Shown piece by piece: positions 50,568-58,960 of a DNA stretch of 64,000 nt. The translations under genes were made by a program, and so were the position numbers. Location of the stretch: positions 124,001-188,000 of the forward strand of contig NZ_RBWU01000005.1 in NCBI RefSeq assembly GCF_003634705.1, written 5' to 3'. Under the pieces are notes generated by a model. The model did no database searches and had not been told where the DNA came from. It saw nothing but the letters and a program-made list of their open reading frames with translations. Position 1 is the stretch's first letter; each line of letters begins with the position of its first letter. Origin of the DNA: Actinomadura pelletieri DSM 43383. Lineage in GTDB: Bacteria > Actinomycetota > Actinomycetes > Streptosporangiales > Streptosporangiaceae.

Positions 50568-51908
50568 ATGGTCAGCGTGAGCGATCTTCCCCGCCGCGCG
50601 GTGACGCGGTCAGCAAAGCTGGCGTCCCTCCCCATCGGTTTCGCGGGGCGCACCGCGCTCGGCGTGGGGAAGCGGACGTTGGGGCGCCCGGCCGAGACCG
50701 TCGCGGCGGAGATCCAGGCCCGGACCGCCGAGCAGCTGTTCAAGGTGCTCGGCGAGCTCAAGGGCGGGGCGATGAAGCTCGGCCAGATGCTGTCGATCTT
50801 CGAGGCGGCGCTGCCGCCGGAGATCGCCGGCCCGTACCGCGCCACGTTGACACGGTTGCAGGAGGCCGCTCCCCCGCTGCCCGCCGCGACCGTCCACCGG
50901 GTGCTGGCGGAGTTCCTCGGTGACGACTGGCGCGACTACTTCGAGTCGTTCGACGACGAGCCGGCCGCGGCCGCGTCCATCGGGCAGGTGCACCGCGCCG
51001 TGTGGCACGACGGCCGCGCGGTCGCCGTCAAGGTGCAGTATCCCGGCGCCGGCAAGGCGCTGATCAGCGACTTCAACCAGCTCGCGCGGCTCGGCCGACT
51101 GTTCGGGGTGCTGATGCCCGGCCTGGACGTCAAGGCGATGCTCGCGGAGCTGAAGGAACGGGTGGTCGAGGAGCTCGACTACACGATCGAGGCCGAATCC
51201 CAGACGATCTTCCGCAACGCCTACGCGGACGACCCCGACTTCTACATTCCCGAGGTCATCGCGCAGAGCGGCGACATCCTGATCACCGAATGGATGGACG
51301 GCACGCTCCTCTCGAAGATCATCAGCGAGGGCGACCAGGAGACGCGTGACCACGCGGCCCTGCTGTACTGCCGGTTCCTGCTGTCGGGGCCGAAGCGGTC
51401 CGGGATGCTGCACGGCGACCCGCATCCCGGCAACTTCCGGCTGCTGGAGGACGGCCGGCTCGGCGTCCTCGACTTCGGCGCCGTCGACCGCATCCCCGGC
51501 GGTTTCCAGCGGCGCCTCGGGCTGCTGCTGCGGATCGGCACGATGGCCGACATCGACGAGATCGAGGAGGCGCTGCGCCGCGAGGACTTCATCCGGGAGG
51601 GCGTGGAGATCGACGCCGACTCCCTCCAGGCGTTCCTCGCCCCGATCACCGAGCCGTTCGTCACCGACACGTTCAGGTTCAGCCGCGAGTGGCTCCGCGA
51701 CATGGCCGCCCGCGTCACCGACCTGCGCCCGTCCAACGTGGTCCGGCAGCTCAACCTGCCGCCCCAGTACGTCATCATCCACCGGGTCCTGTCGGCCGGG
51801 ACCGGGGTGCTGTGCCAGCTCGAATGCGAGATCCCGGCGCGGGCCGAGTCGCTGAAGTGGGTCCCCGGGTTCGCCGACGACGAGGACGGCGAACTCGTCG
51901 CCACCTGA
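50568..51908 (+). CDS. ABC1/UbiB-family atypical kinase
   Basis: 446 residues. All ABC1 hallmarks are present: KGGAMKLGQMLSIF (KxGQ) near 62, the Ala-rich AAAASIGQVHRA loop near 130, VKVQYPG with the lysine, HGDPHPGNFRL near 283, and the metal-binding DFGAV. These proteins are kinase- or ATPase-like regulators of isoprenoid lipid metabolism. The ATG at 50568 is chosen; a GTG at 50544 overlapping a short upstream ORF is an alternative. Confidence 0.9.
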   Translation: MVSVSDLPRRAVTRSAKLASLPIGFAGRTALGVGKRTLGRPAETVAAEIQARTAEQLFKVLGELKGGAMKLGQMLSIFEAALPPEIAGPYRATLTRLQEAAPPLPAATVHRVLAEFLGDDWRDYFESFDDEPAAAASIGQVHRAVWHDGRAVAVKVQYPGAGKALISDFNQLARLGRLFGVLMPGLDVKAMLAELKERVVEELDYTIEAESQTIFRNAYADDPDFYIPEVIAQSGDILITEWMDGTLLSKIISEGDQETRDHAALLYCRFLLSGPKRSGMLHGDPHPGNFRLLEDGRLGVLDFGAVDRIPGGFQRRLGLLLRIGTMADIDEIEEALRREDFIREGVEIDADSLQAFLAPITEPFVTDTFRFSREWLRDMAARVTDLRPSNVVRQLNLPPQYVIIHRVLSAGTGVLCQLECEIPARAESLKWVPGFADDEDGELVAT

Positions 51909-51928
51909 TTCCTTCGAGAAAGCCCGGC

Positions 51929-51961
51929 GGGCCCCGCGCATTGATGAGATGCGCGGGGCCC
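51929..51961. terminator. 12-bp perfect hairpin after the ABC1 gene
   Basis: GGGCCCCGCGCA pairs perfectly with TGCGCGGGGCCC around a 9-nt loop, 20 bp after the stop. Probable terminator for the ABC1 gene. Confidence 0.75.
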
Positions 51962-52094
51962 GCTCATTCGCGCGTCCAGGTCGTGGGAGTCCGGACGCGC
52001 TCCACATGCCCGCCGGGAGGCGCGCCGCCCGTCAAACCATCCAAGAAAGAACGGGCGACGGCCTGCGACCTGCGCGGGCGGTTCGATCATTCAT

Positions 52095-52140
52095 CGGTGT
52101 CGATCTCTCGGTGCCGATCTCTCAGTGCCGATCTCTCGGT
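52095..52140. repeat. 14-bp tandem repeat, three units
   Basis: CGGTGTCGATCTCT, CGGTGCCGATCTCT, CAGTGCCGATCTCT in tandem, then a partial fourth. The last unit overlaps the final codons of the small ORF downstream of whiB7. Confidence 0.75.
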
Positions 52141-52370
52141 GTCCGTTGCGTGTACGTGCCGTCGGGAACGGTCGGCGCGAGCAGGACGCGCCGCACGCGC
52201 GACGCCCTCGTCCGGGCGTCGCGGCGCGCCCGCCGCAGGGCGTGCAGGCGCACGGCCAGGTCGGCGGGCACGTCCCGGGCCTCGACCGGGTCCGCTCCGG
52301 TGTCCCGGAGACGCGCCCCCCGTGCGGGGAGCGTGTCTCCGGGGCCGGCGACCGTGGGCGCCGTCGGCAT
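52122..52370 (-). CDS. Small basic protein translationally coupled to whiB7
   Basis: 82 residues. Its ATG shares one base with the whiB7 stop (TGATG at 52372-52368) and most codons end in G or C, both signs of a real gene. The product begins MPTAPTVAGPGDTLPA and is arginine-rich in the middle (LHALRRARRDARTRASRVRRVLL), so it may bind nucleic acid or ribosomes. No family recognised. It would be expressed with whiB7 under antibiotic stress. Confidence 0.55.
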   Translation of the reverse strand: MPTAPTVAGPGDTLPARGARLRDTGADPVEARDVPADLAVRLHALRRARRDARTRASRVRRVLLAPTVPDGTYTQRTPRDRH

Positions 52371-52657
52371 CACACGGTCACTTCGTCGGGCCGCGGGTGC
52401 TTGCGCGGGCGGCCACGCGGCCGCTTGCGCGGAACGATCACACCGCGGACGAACAGTTCGCCGCCCCAGACGCCCCAGGGCTCCTTGCGCTCGAGCGCCC
52501 CGGCGAGGCACTCCTTGCGAAGCGGGCACTCCAGGCACAGGGCCTTGGCGAGCTCGACATCGGCGGGAGCCTCGGCGAAGAACAGCTCCGGGTCAGTCCG
52601 GCACGGAAGAGTGAGGTCCTCCTCGCTGATCGCGAGAGCCCCCTGCATCACAGTCAC
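52370..52657 (-). CDS. whiB7: WhiB7/WblC transcriptional activator of antibiotic resistance
   Basis: 95 residues. Four iron-sulfur cysteines (Cys19, Cys41, Cys44, Cys50), GVWGG at 62-66, and a C-terminal AT-hook RGRPRKH at 81-87, which distinguishes WhiB7 from other WhiB proteins. It binds sigma factor region 4 and AT-rich DNA upstream of -35 to activate intrinsic resistance genes. A 500-nt leader with uORF and attenuator precedes it. Confidence 0.96.
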   Translation of the reverse strand: MTVMQGALAISEEDLTLPCRTDPELFFAEAPADVELAKALCLECPLRKECLAGALERKEPWGVWGGELFVRGVIVPRKRPRGRPRKHPRPDEVTV

Positions 52658-52716
52658 CCTTGTTCCTCTCGTTGGATCTCAACGGGCGTGTCGGTGGGTT
52701 GTCCGGGCAAATAAGA

Positions 52717-52748
52717 AGGCCGCGGATCCGGTTCGGGATCCGCGGCCT
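52717..52748 (-). terminator. whiB7 leader attenuator hairpin
   Basis: AGGCCGCGGATCC pairs over 13 bp without mismatch (52748-52736 with 52729-52717 on the minus strand), loop of 6 nt, followed in the transcript by TCTTATTTG. It lies 60 nt before whiB7 and would stop transcription unless upstream ribosome stalling favours an alternative fold. Confidence 0.85.
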
Positions 52749-52769
52749 GGGGGGCTTGCCGGTCTGTTT

Positions 52770-52859
52770 CTAAACCGGTTGCCTCCAGGGGTACGGACCC
52801 GACACGTCACCCGTGACGGTGACGCCCACGTGGGCCGTGGCCGGAGCCTGGACGGTCAT
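52770..52859 (-). CDS. whiB7 leader peptide (uORF)
   Basis: 29 residues, ATG at 52859, TAG at 52770-52772, starting MTVQAPATAHVG and ending SGPYPWRQPV. It ends 21 nt before the attenuator stem. A short hairpin (CCGGT/ACCGG) spans its stop codon, so ribosome position would decide between folds. This is the arrangement known for whiB7/wblC leaders in mycobacteria and Streptomyces. An upstream in-frame start (to 53201) is possible but lacks support. Confidence 0.65.
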   Translation of the reverse strand: MTVQAPATAHVGVTVTGDVSGPYPWRQPV

Positions 52860-53175
52860 GCCTTCGAGAAGGTGTTCGAAGACACTCCGCCCTTGGTCCT
52901 GGATTCGCTGCTCTATGCGCAGATCGGTGCCGCACATGGTCAGCCCGCGCAGTCCGCGCAGTCGCGCTCCGGGGTTCGTCGCTTCGGCGACGGAGGCGCC
53001 GTACAGCGGGGTGCCGAACATCGAGGTGCCAGAGCATGCGGCGGCGGTCCAGGACGCGGATTTGATCAACGTGTTGCTCACCGGACTGCACACCACCTTT
53101 CTGGCTCCTCGGGGCCGCACCGGCGGATCGAAGATCGATCCGCACCGGCGCGCGCCGGTTGATTGCTCGCGTTCG

Positions 53176-53214
53176 AGACTACGGGGATCTTGGCGAATCA
53201 AGCAAGATATTTTT
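53176..53214 (-). promoter_or_regulatory. WhiB7-type autoregulated promoter
   Basis: On the minus strand: AAAAATATC (53214-53206), TTGCTT as -35 (53205-53200), 18 nt, TAGTCT as -10 (53181-53176). An AT-rich block directly upstream of -35 is the mark of WhiB7-dependent promoters. Predicted start near 53168. Confidence 0.7.
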
Positions 53215-53294
53215 GACCTGCGACTTTGTGGGTGACTTCACTCTTTCCTTCGCGGAATACGCGCCGGGCCGGACGGGCGGTGAGCCGGACGGGC

Positions 53295-53335
53295 CGGGCC
53301 GGTCCCCCGCTGACCCGACCCGTCCGGCGTCACGT
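53295..53335 (-). terminator. Hairpin downstream of the S33 peptidase gene
   Basis: CGGACGGG and following C/G tracts pair with CCCGTCCG across a short loop, allowing G-T pairs. It lies 20 bp past the stop of the minus-strand peptidase gene, between it and the whiB7 promoter. Confidence 0.45.
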
Positions 53336-53354
53336 CCATCTACGTCCGCTCAGG

Positions 53355-55145
53355 TCACCTCGTGCCGAGCAGGGTGGACGGCGGCACGCGCGTGGCGACC
53401 GGCGGCAGGTGCGTGGGCCTGTCGGCGGCGGGCACCCGCGTCGTCGTCGCCCCGGGGTTCGCGGGCGCCGGGGCGTCGAGCGCCGACACGGGGTCGTTCT
53501 CGAACGGCTGGATGTCGCCGACGCAGACCTTGCCCACGGGCGGGAGTTCGCCGCGGAGCAGGTAGGCGTCGACGGCGTTCGTCACGCACGCGGAGGTGCC
53601 GTAGGCGGTGTGGCCCCAGCTGTCGCTGGACAGCAGGCGGCTGCCGGGCAGCAGTTTGCTGGACGACACCGCGTCGTCGTAGTTCGTGGCCGGGTCGTAG
53701 TAGTTCCCGACGAACAGGACGGGCGCGTTCGTCCGCCGGTTGAACGGGCCGGTGTAGGCGTCCTTGTCGCGGACTTTCCAGGCGTCACCGGCGCACTGGA
53801 CGGACGACCAGCCCCACGCCCGACCGAAGTGCGGCGCGCGCTTGTCGGACGCGGCGGTCAGCGCGGGCCAGTCCCCGGCCTTCTTCGGGTGCAGGGCGTC
53901 GGTGCAGATGACGGAACTCGTCGCCTCGAAGGAGTTGTCGTAGGGGAAGCCCTTGGCGGCGTCGAGCCGCGCCGCCTCGGCGCGCCGCTTGGCGATGCGG
54001 GCGGCGATGGCCTTGCGCGCCTTGTCCGCCCGCGCCTTTGTCGAGGTGGGCGAGGACGCCTCCCACAGCTCGGTGAGCTGCATGTCGATGAACGTGTAGC
54101 CGTCCACGTCGTAGAGGCCGGACAGCGCACCGCCGATGAGGTCGGCGTAGGTGACCTTCCAGGGACCGAGGTCGAGGGGCTCGGCCTTCAGCCGCGCGGC
54201 GAGGACCTCGAAGTTCTTGACGGGGTCGCCGTACGCCGCGAACGTGCATTTCACCTCGCCCGCCTTCCCGCACCGGACGAGCATCTCCCGTAGTGCCCGG
54301 TAGGCTCCGTCGCCGGACTTCAACCGGTCGTCGATGAGCTGGTTCGCGGTCTTCTTGGTGCCCGCCCAGGAGACCGGGTTGAGGATGGCGTCCACGGCCA
54401 GGGCACGCAGCCGGTCGGGGAACATGTTGGCGTAGTACTGGCCGAGCGCCGACCCGTAGCTGAAGCCCAGGTAGGTCAGCTTCTTGTCGCCGACCGCGCG
54501 TCGCAGGACGTCCATGTCCCGCGCGACCTGGGCGGTGGACATCGCGCCCGCCAGCTTCCTGCCGGTGGTGGCGCACCCCTTGCCGAGCGCCTTCGCGGAC
54601 TTGATGTAGGCCGCTTCCTCCTTCTCGCCCATGGGGAACGCCACGTTCATCCCGGCCAGCGCGAGCTTCTGGTCCCTGTCGCTCTTGAAACACTTGACCT
54701 GGTCACTGAAGTTGATACCGCGCGGGTCGAAGCCGACGATGTCGAAGCGGTCGAGTATGTCCTCGCCGAGGAACAGCGGCGCGTCGATGGCCATGAGGGT
54801 GCCGGAACCGCCGGGTCCGCCGGGGTTGAGGAACAGGCTGCCGATCCGCTTCTCGGGGTCGCGGGCCTTCAGCCGCGCGACGGCGATCTCGGTGGTCGCG
54901 CCCTTCGGTGAGTCATAGTCCAAGGGCAGCCGGACGGTCGCGCACTCCGCGGAGCCGAAGCACTCGTACCAGCCGAGTTTCGGGGTGGGCACGCCGTCGA
55001 CGCGCTTCTTCTCGGCCGCGCTCGTCCTGTCGCCCGCGGCGGCGGGGGCGGGGGCGCCGGGTTCGGCGAGGGCGGTGGCGGCGGCGGCCGGTACGAGCGC
55101 CGCCCCGGCCACGGCGACCGCGAGAATTCTGGTTCTCAGGTGCAT
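53355..55145 (-). CDS. Secreted S33 alpha/beta hydrolase (tripeptidyl aminopeptidase type)
   Basis: 596 residues. Signal peptide MHLRTRILAVAVAGAALVPA with cleavage near ALA-EP. Oxyanion-hole loop NPGGPGGSG near 107, nucleophile Ser in GFSYGSALGQYY near 228, Asp in NYYDPATNYDDA and His in SWGHTAYG in the C-terminal TAP-like domain. It should release short peptides outside the cell, as in Streptomyces Tap/Slp proteases. GGGGAA precedes the ATG at 55145. The Pro/Thr-rich tail has no function I can assign. Confidence 0.9.
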   Translation of the reverse strand: MHLRTRILAVAVAGAALVPAAAATALAEPGAPAPAAAGDRTSAAEKKRVDGVPTPKLGWYECFGSAECATVRLPLDYDSPKGATTEIAVARLKARDPEKRIGSLFLNPGGPGGSGTLMAIDAPLFLGEDILDRFDIVGFDPRGINFSDQVKCFKSDRDQKLALAGMNVAFPMGEKEEAAYIKSAKALGKGCATTGRKLAGAMSTAQVARDMDVLRRAVGDKKLTYLGFSYGSALGQYYANMFPDRLRALAVDAILNPVSWAGTKKTANQLIDDRLKSGDGAYRALREMLVRCGKAGEVKCTFAAYGDPVKNFEVLAARLKAEPLDLGPWKVTYADLIGGALSGLYDVDGYTFIDMQLTELWEASSPTSTKARADKARKAIAARIAKRRAEAARLDAAKGFPYDNSFEATSSVICTDALHPKKAGDWPALTAASDKRAPHFGRAWGWSSVQCAGDAWKVRDKDAYTGPFNRRTNAPVLFVGNYYDPATNYDDAVSSSKLLPGSRLLSSDSWGHTAYGTSACVTNAVDAYLLRGELPPVGKVCVGDIQPFENDPVSALDAPAPANPGATTTRVPAADRPTHLPPVATRVPPSTLLGTR

Positions 55146-55380
55146 ACGGTTCCCCGGTGGGATCAGTGGACATGTCCACGCAAATACGCGGATTGGATTA
55201 CATGATCTTGGGGGTACACCCATTGCCGCGTGATCCACCGACCGGCGGCTCGTGAAGTCGGGCGAATCAGCCCACAGGAGGATTGACGCGCGACGTCATC
55301 CTCTGAAACAGCAGGCACCGACCTCGCCCGGCCCGTCGCCGCGGCCATCGGCGCCGTAGAACCGTCCTGTCCTGTTCCGG

Positions 55381-56244
55381 TCAGGAGCCGGCGACCCGGA
55401 TCAGACCTTCCTGCATCACGGACACGACCAGTTCCCCGGAACGGGTGAAGACCTGCCCGCGGGCGAGACCGCGGGCACCGCCGGCGAAGGGAGTGTCCTG
55501 GTGGTAGAGAAGCCATTCGTCGGCGCGGAACGGCCGGTGGAACCACATCGCGTGGTCGAGGCTGGCGCCCATCGTCCGCTTGTCGCCCCAGAACAGCCCG
55601 TGGTTGAGCAGGACGGTGTCGAGCAGCGTCATGTCGGACGCGTACGTCATCAGGCACACGTGGAGCAGCGGGTCGTCGGGGAGTTCGCCGTCCACGCGCA
55701 GCCACACCTTCGACACGGGCGTCACCAGCGACGGGTCCTTCGCGGCCTCCAGGGACAGCGGTGTCGCGTGCCGGATGTCGAACGGCCGCCGGGTGACGAA
55801 CTCGCGCGCCCCGACCTCGCCGAAGTACGGGGTCATGCGGGTCAGGCCGTCCGGCAGCGTCTCGGGTGGGGGCGCGTCCGGCATCTCCGCCTGGTGGGTG
55901 GGCCCGTCCTCCACGATCTGGAACGACGCCGACAGCGTGAAGATCGCCTTGCCGTGCTGGACGGCGGTGACCCGCCGCGTGGTGAAGGACCGTCCGTCCC
56001 GGACCCGGTCGACGGTGTAGACGATCGGGACGAGCGGGTCGCCCGGACGGATGAAGTAGGCGTGCAGCGAGTGCACGGGCCGGTTCACTGGAACGGTCCG
56101 ACCGGCGGCGACGAGGGCCTGACCGGCGACCTGCCCGCCGAAGACGCGCTGCCGGCGCTCGTCGGACGTGCGTCCGCGGAAGATGTCGTTCTCGATCTGT
56201 TCGAGGTCCAGCAGGTCCAGCAGCGCCTTCAGCGATTCCCTCAC
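55381..56244 (-). CDS. tesB: Acyl-CoA thioesterase II
   Basis: 287 residues, double hot-dog fold. FRGRTSDERRQRVFGGQVAGQAL at the start, YFIRPGDP, the SLDHAMWFHRPF segment near 235 and the C-terminal GQVFTRSGELVVSVMQEGLIR are typical of TesB. It hydrolyses medium to long acyl-CoA. The GTG at 56244 is chosen because GGGGAGA lies upstream and homologues start at ESLKALLDLLDLE. Lies 26 bp downstream of uvrD2. Confidence 0.93.
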   Translation of the reverse strand: MRESLKALLDLLDLEQIENDIFRGRTSDERRQRVFGGQVAGQALVAAGRTVPVNRPVHSLHAYFIRPGDPLVPIVYTVDRVRDGRSFTTRRVTAVQHGKAIFTLSASFQIVEDGPTHQAEMPDAPPPETLPDGLTRMTPYFGEVGAREFVTRRPFDIRHATPLSLEAAKDPSLVTPVSKVWLRVDGELPDDPLLHVCLMTYASDMTLLDTVLLNHGLFWGDKRTMGASLDHAMWFHRPFRADEWLLYHQDTPFAGGARGLARGQVFTRSGELVVSVMQEGLIRVAGS

Positions 56245-56270
56245 GCCCGTCAGTCTCCCCCAGCGCGTGC

Positions 56271-58367
56271 TCAGCAGCCGCACAGGGTCAGCACCTCGTC
56301 GCCGTAGCGGTCGAGTTTGACCTTGCCGACGCCGGGGATCCGCGCCAGTTCCTCCCGCGACCCGGGGCCGTGCTCGGCGATCGCCTGGAGTGTCGCGTCG
56401 GTGAAGACGACGTAGGCGGGGATCTTCTGCTCGGCGGAGATCCGGGCGCGCCACTCCTTCAACGCGAGAAGGAGTTCCTCGTTCAGTTCGGAGGGGCAGT
56501 CCTCACAGCGGCCGAGTTTGCGTTCGACGGCTGCGGTCAGCGGCCGGCCGCACACCCGGCACGGTTGCGGCCCCTTCGTCGCGCGGCGTTTCGTGCGGTC
56601 GGCGCGGGGTGGCGCGAGGGTCGCGGCCTTGCTCGTCAGGCCGTTCAGGAAGCGGGACGGGCGGCGGTGCCGCGCCCCGCCCGGCGCCCGTGACAGCGCC
56701 CACGACAGCGACAGGTGCACGCGCGCCCGGGTGATCCCGACGTACAGCAGCCGCCGCTCCTCCTCGATCTGGGCCGGGGTCTCGGCGTAGACGATCGGCA
56801 GGGTGCCCTCGACGACCCCGACGAGGAACACCGCGTCCCACTCCAGGCCCTTGGCGGCGTGCAGGGACGCCAGGGTGACGCCCTCCAGCGGTGGCGCGTG
56901 CTGGGCGGCGGCGCGTTCCTCCAGGTCGGCGACGAAGTCGGGCAGGCCCGCCTGCGGGTCGTCGGCGGCGATGTCCTCCGCGAGCTGCGCCAGCGCGGCC
57001 AGCGACTCCCAGCGGGCGCGCACCGCGCCCGCGCCCTCGGGCGGCCGGTCGGAGAACCCGGCCCCGGACAGGACGTGCCGGACGGTCTGGATCAATCCCA
57101 TGCCGTCGGTCTCGGCGTCCGCGCCGACCCGGGTGGCGGCGCGCAGCATGAAGACGGCCTGTTTGACCTCGGGCCGCTCGAAGAACCGTTCCGCGCCGCG
57201 CAGGACGTACGGGACGCCCGCCGCCGCCAGCGCCGACTCGTACGTCTCCGACTGCGCGTTGATCCGGTAGAGGATCGCGATCTCCCGCGCGGGGACGCCC
57301 TCGTCGATGAGCTTGCGGGCGCGCCGCGCCGCGTCGTCGGCCTCGGCGATCTCGTCGTCGTACTCGTTGAACACCGGCTCGGGCCCGGAGTCCCGCTGGG
57401 CCACCAGCTCCAGCCCGTGATCAGCCGGACGGCCACCGGGGGCGTCCGGCGCCGCGCGTCTCCCCTGCCCGATCACCGCGTTGGCGAGCCGGACGACCTG
57501 CGGCGTCGACCGGTAGTCCCGGACGAGCTTGACGACCTTCGCGTCCGGGTGCTCGCGGGTGAAGTCGAGCAGGTGCGACGGGCTCGCGCCGGTGAACGAG
57601 TAGATCGTCTGGTTCGGGTCGCCGACGACGCACAGGTCGTCGCGGTCGCCGAGCCAGGTGTCGAGAAGCAGCTTCTGGAGCGGGTTGACGTCCTGGAACT
57701 CGTCCACGACGAAGTGCCGGTACTGCTCGCGGACCTGGTTGGCGACCTCCCGGTGCTCGGTGAGGACGGCCGCGGTCAGCTCCAGCATCCCCTCGAAGTC
57801 GAGCAGGTTGCGTTCGCGTCTGAGCTGCTCGTACATGGCGTAGACGCGGGCGACGTCGACGACCTCGGCGGGCGGTCGCCGACCGGCCTTGGCGACGGCC
57901 GCCGGGTAGTCCTCGGGACGGTTCTGGGTGACCTTCGCCCATTCGATCTCGCTCGCGACATCGCGCAGTTCCGTCCGGCCGAGCGACAGCCGGCACGCGC
58001 GGGCCGCGTCGGCGACCAGCCCCGCCTTCTTCTCAATGATCTTGGGCGGGTCGCCGCCGACGACCCGCGGCCAGAAGTAGGTGAGCTGGCGCAGCGCCGC
58101 CGCGTGGAACGTCCGGGCCTGGACGCCGGGCGCGCCGAGCTGCCGCAACCGGCTGCGCAGCTCCCCCGCCGCGCGCGTGGTGAACGTCACGGCCAGCACC
58201 CGCTGCGGCGTCACGACGCCGGTCAGGGTGGCGTAGGCGATCCGGTGCGTGATGGCCCTGGTCTTGCCGGTCCCGGCGCCCGCGAGCACGCACACCGGAC
58301 CCTGCACCGCCTCGGCCACCGCCCGCTGTTCGGGGTCGAGTCCCTCCAACACCGACTCAGCCATCAT
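56271..58367 (-). CDS. uvrD2: ATP-dependent DNA helicase UvrD2 with HRDC domain
   Basis: 698 residues. SF1 helicase motifs: Walker A AGAGTGKTRAI near 35, VDEFQDVNPLQ, GDPNQTIYSF, LVRDYRST, LHAAKGLEWDAVF and YVGITRAR. A linker and a CxxC-type segment (CRVCGRPLT...CEDCPSE) precede a C-terminal HRDC domain ending LARIPGVGKVKLDRYGDEVL. This is the UvrD2 layout of actinobacteria. The double ATG at 58367/58364 follows a GGGGGG. It is divergent from the mycoredoxin gene. Confidence 0.94.
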   Translation of the reverse strand: MMAESVLEGLDPEQRAVAEAVQGPVCVLAGAGTGKTRAITHRIAYATLTGVVTPQRVLAVTFTTRAAGELRSRLRQLGAPGVQARTFHAAALRQLTYFWPRVVGGDPPKIIEKKAGLVADAARACRLSLGRTELRDVASEIEWAKVTQNRPEDYPAAVAKAGRRPPAEVVDVARVYAMYEQLRRERNLLDFEGMLELTAAVLTEHREVANQVREQYRHFVVDEFQDVNPLQKLLLDTWLGDRDDLCVVGDPNQTIYSFTGASPSHLLDFTREHPDAKVVKLVRDYRSTPQVVRLANAVIGQGRRAAPDAPGGRPADHGLELVAQRDSGPEPVFNEYDDEIAEADDAARRARKLIDEGVPAREIAILYRINAQSETYESALAAAGVPYVLRGAERFFERPEVKQAVFMLRAATRVGADAETDGMGLIQTVRHVLSGAGFSDRPPEGAGAVRARWESLAALAQLAEDIAADDPQAGLPDFVADLEERAAAQHAPPLEGVTLASLHAAKGLEWDAVFLVGVVEGTLPIVYAETPAQIEEERRLLYVGITRARVHLSLSWALSRAPGGARHRRPSRFLNGLTSKAATLAPPRADRTKRRATKGPQPCRVCGRPLTAAVERKLGRCEDCPSELNEELLLALKEWRARISAEQKIPAYVVFTDATLQAIAEHGPGSREELARIPGVGKVKLDRYGDEVLTLCGC

Positions 58368-58438
58368 CCCCCCATACTCGCAGGCCGCCCCATCCGTATC
58401 AGCCATACCTCAGCCCCGTGAAGGGGGCGGAACGGCGC

Positions 58439-58464
58439 GGAATGCGCGGGCCCGCGACACTGTT
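58439..58464 (+). promoter_or_regulatory. Perfect SigR-type promoter of the mycoredoxin gene
   Basis: GGAAT (58439-58443), 18 nt, GTT (58462-58464), identical in layout to the sigR promoter in this window. Start predicted near 58472, 39 nt before the ATG at 58511. Confidence 0.85.
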
Positions 58465-58510
58465 CTCCGGTAGGCCGACGTGTGACACGAACGAGGGAGA
58501 CGACACAGCG

Positions 58511-58801
58511 ATGGCGACGCCGACGACCGACCGGGCGAAGGACCAGGCCGGCCAGCTCACCATGTACACGACGTCCTGGTGTGGGTTCTGCCGGCGGCTC
58601 AAGAGCCAGCTCGCCCGTGACGGCATCGAGATGGTGGAGGTCGACATCGAACGCGACCCCGCCGCCGCCGAGTTCGTCATGAGCGTCAACGGCGGGAACG
58701 CCACCGTGCCCACGCTGGTCTTCCCCGACGGCACGGCCGCGACCAACCCGAGCGCCAAGGAGGTCAAGCGCCGCCTCGCGGAAATCGCCGCCGCAGACTA
58801 G
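58511..58801 (+). CDS. mrx1: Mycoredoxin (Mrx1-like glutaredoxin)
   Basis: 96 residues, thioredoxin fold with active site WCGFC (Cys24, Cys27) and the cis-proline loop TVPTLVF. Mycoredoxins use mycothiol to reduce mixed disulfides on proteins. The gene has its own SigR-type promoter and is divergent from uvrD2, with 143 bp between starts. Its stop is 13 bp from copy D of the dispersed element. Confidence 0.94.
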   Translation: MATPTTDRAKDQAGQLTMYTTSWCGFCRRLKSQLARDGIEMVEVDIERDPAAAEFVMSVNGGNATVPTLVFPDGTAATNPSAKEVKRRLAEIAAAD

Positions 58802-58814
58802 GCCCTTTCGAAGT

Positions 58815-58960
58815 GGCCCAAGCCCCGCGCGCGAACGCGTTACCCGCCCGGTGCGGCGACGCCGAAGGCGAGCGGAACCGGGCGGATCGCGAAGCGATGC
58901 CGCGTTCGCCCCAGGGACGGTCACGTAGCGAGCCGCAAGGCGAGCGAAGTGGGCCGGGAC
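58815..58960 (-). repeat. 146-bp structured dispersed element, copy D
   Basis: Reads on the minus strand from the base after the core of the nudC stop to 58815. About 94 percent identical to copy A and the same length. Both hairpins and the outer stem (GCGAACGCG/CGCGTTCGC) are intact. Even its leader (GCTGTGTTTGCC) is shared and forms the last codons of nudC. Confidence 0.88.

Noticed and set aside
52770..53201. 143-codon ORF covering most of the whiB7 leader
   Set aside because: The start would lie within about 33 nt of the promoter -10 box in the opposite sense to its codon quality; only the last 29 codons have a sensible leader-peptide position.
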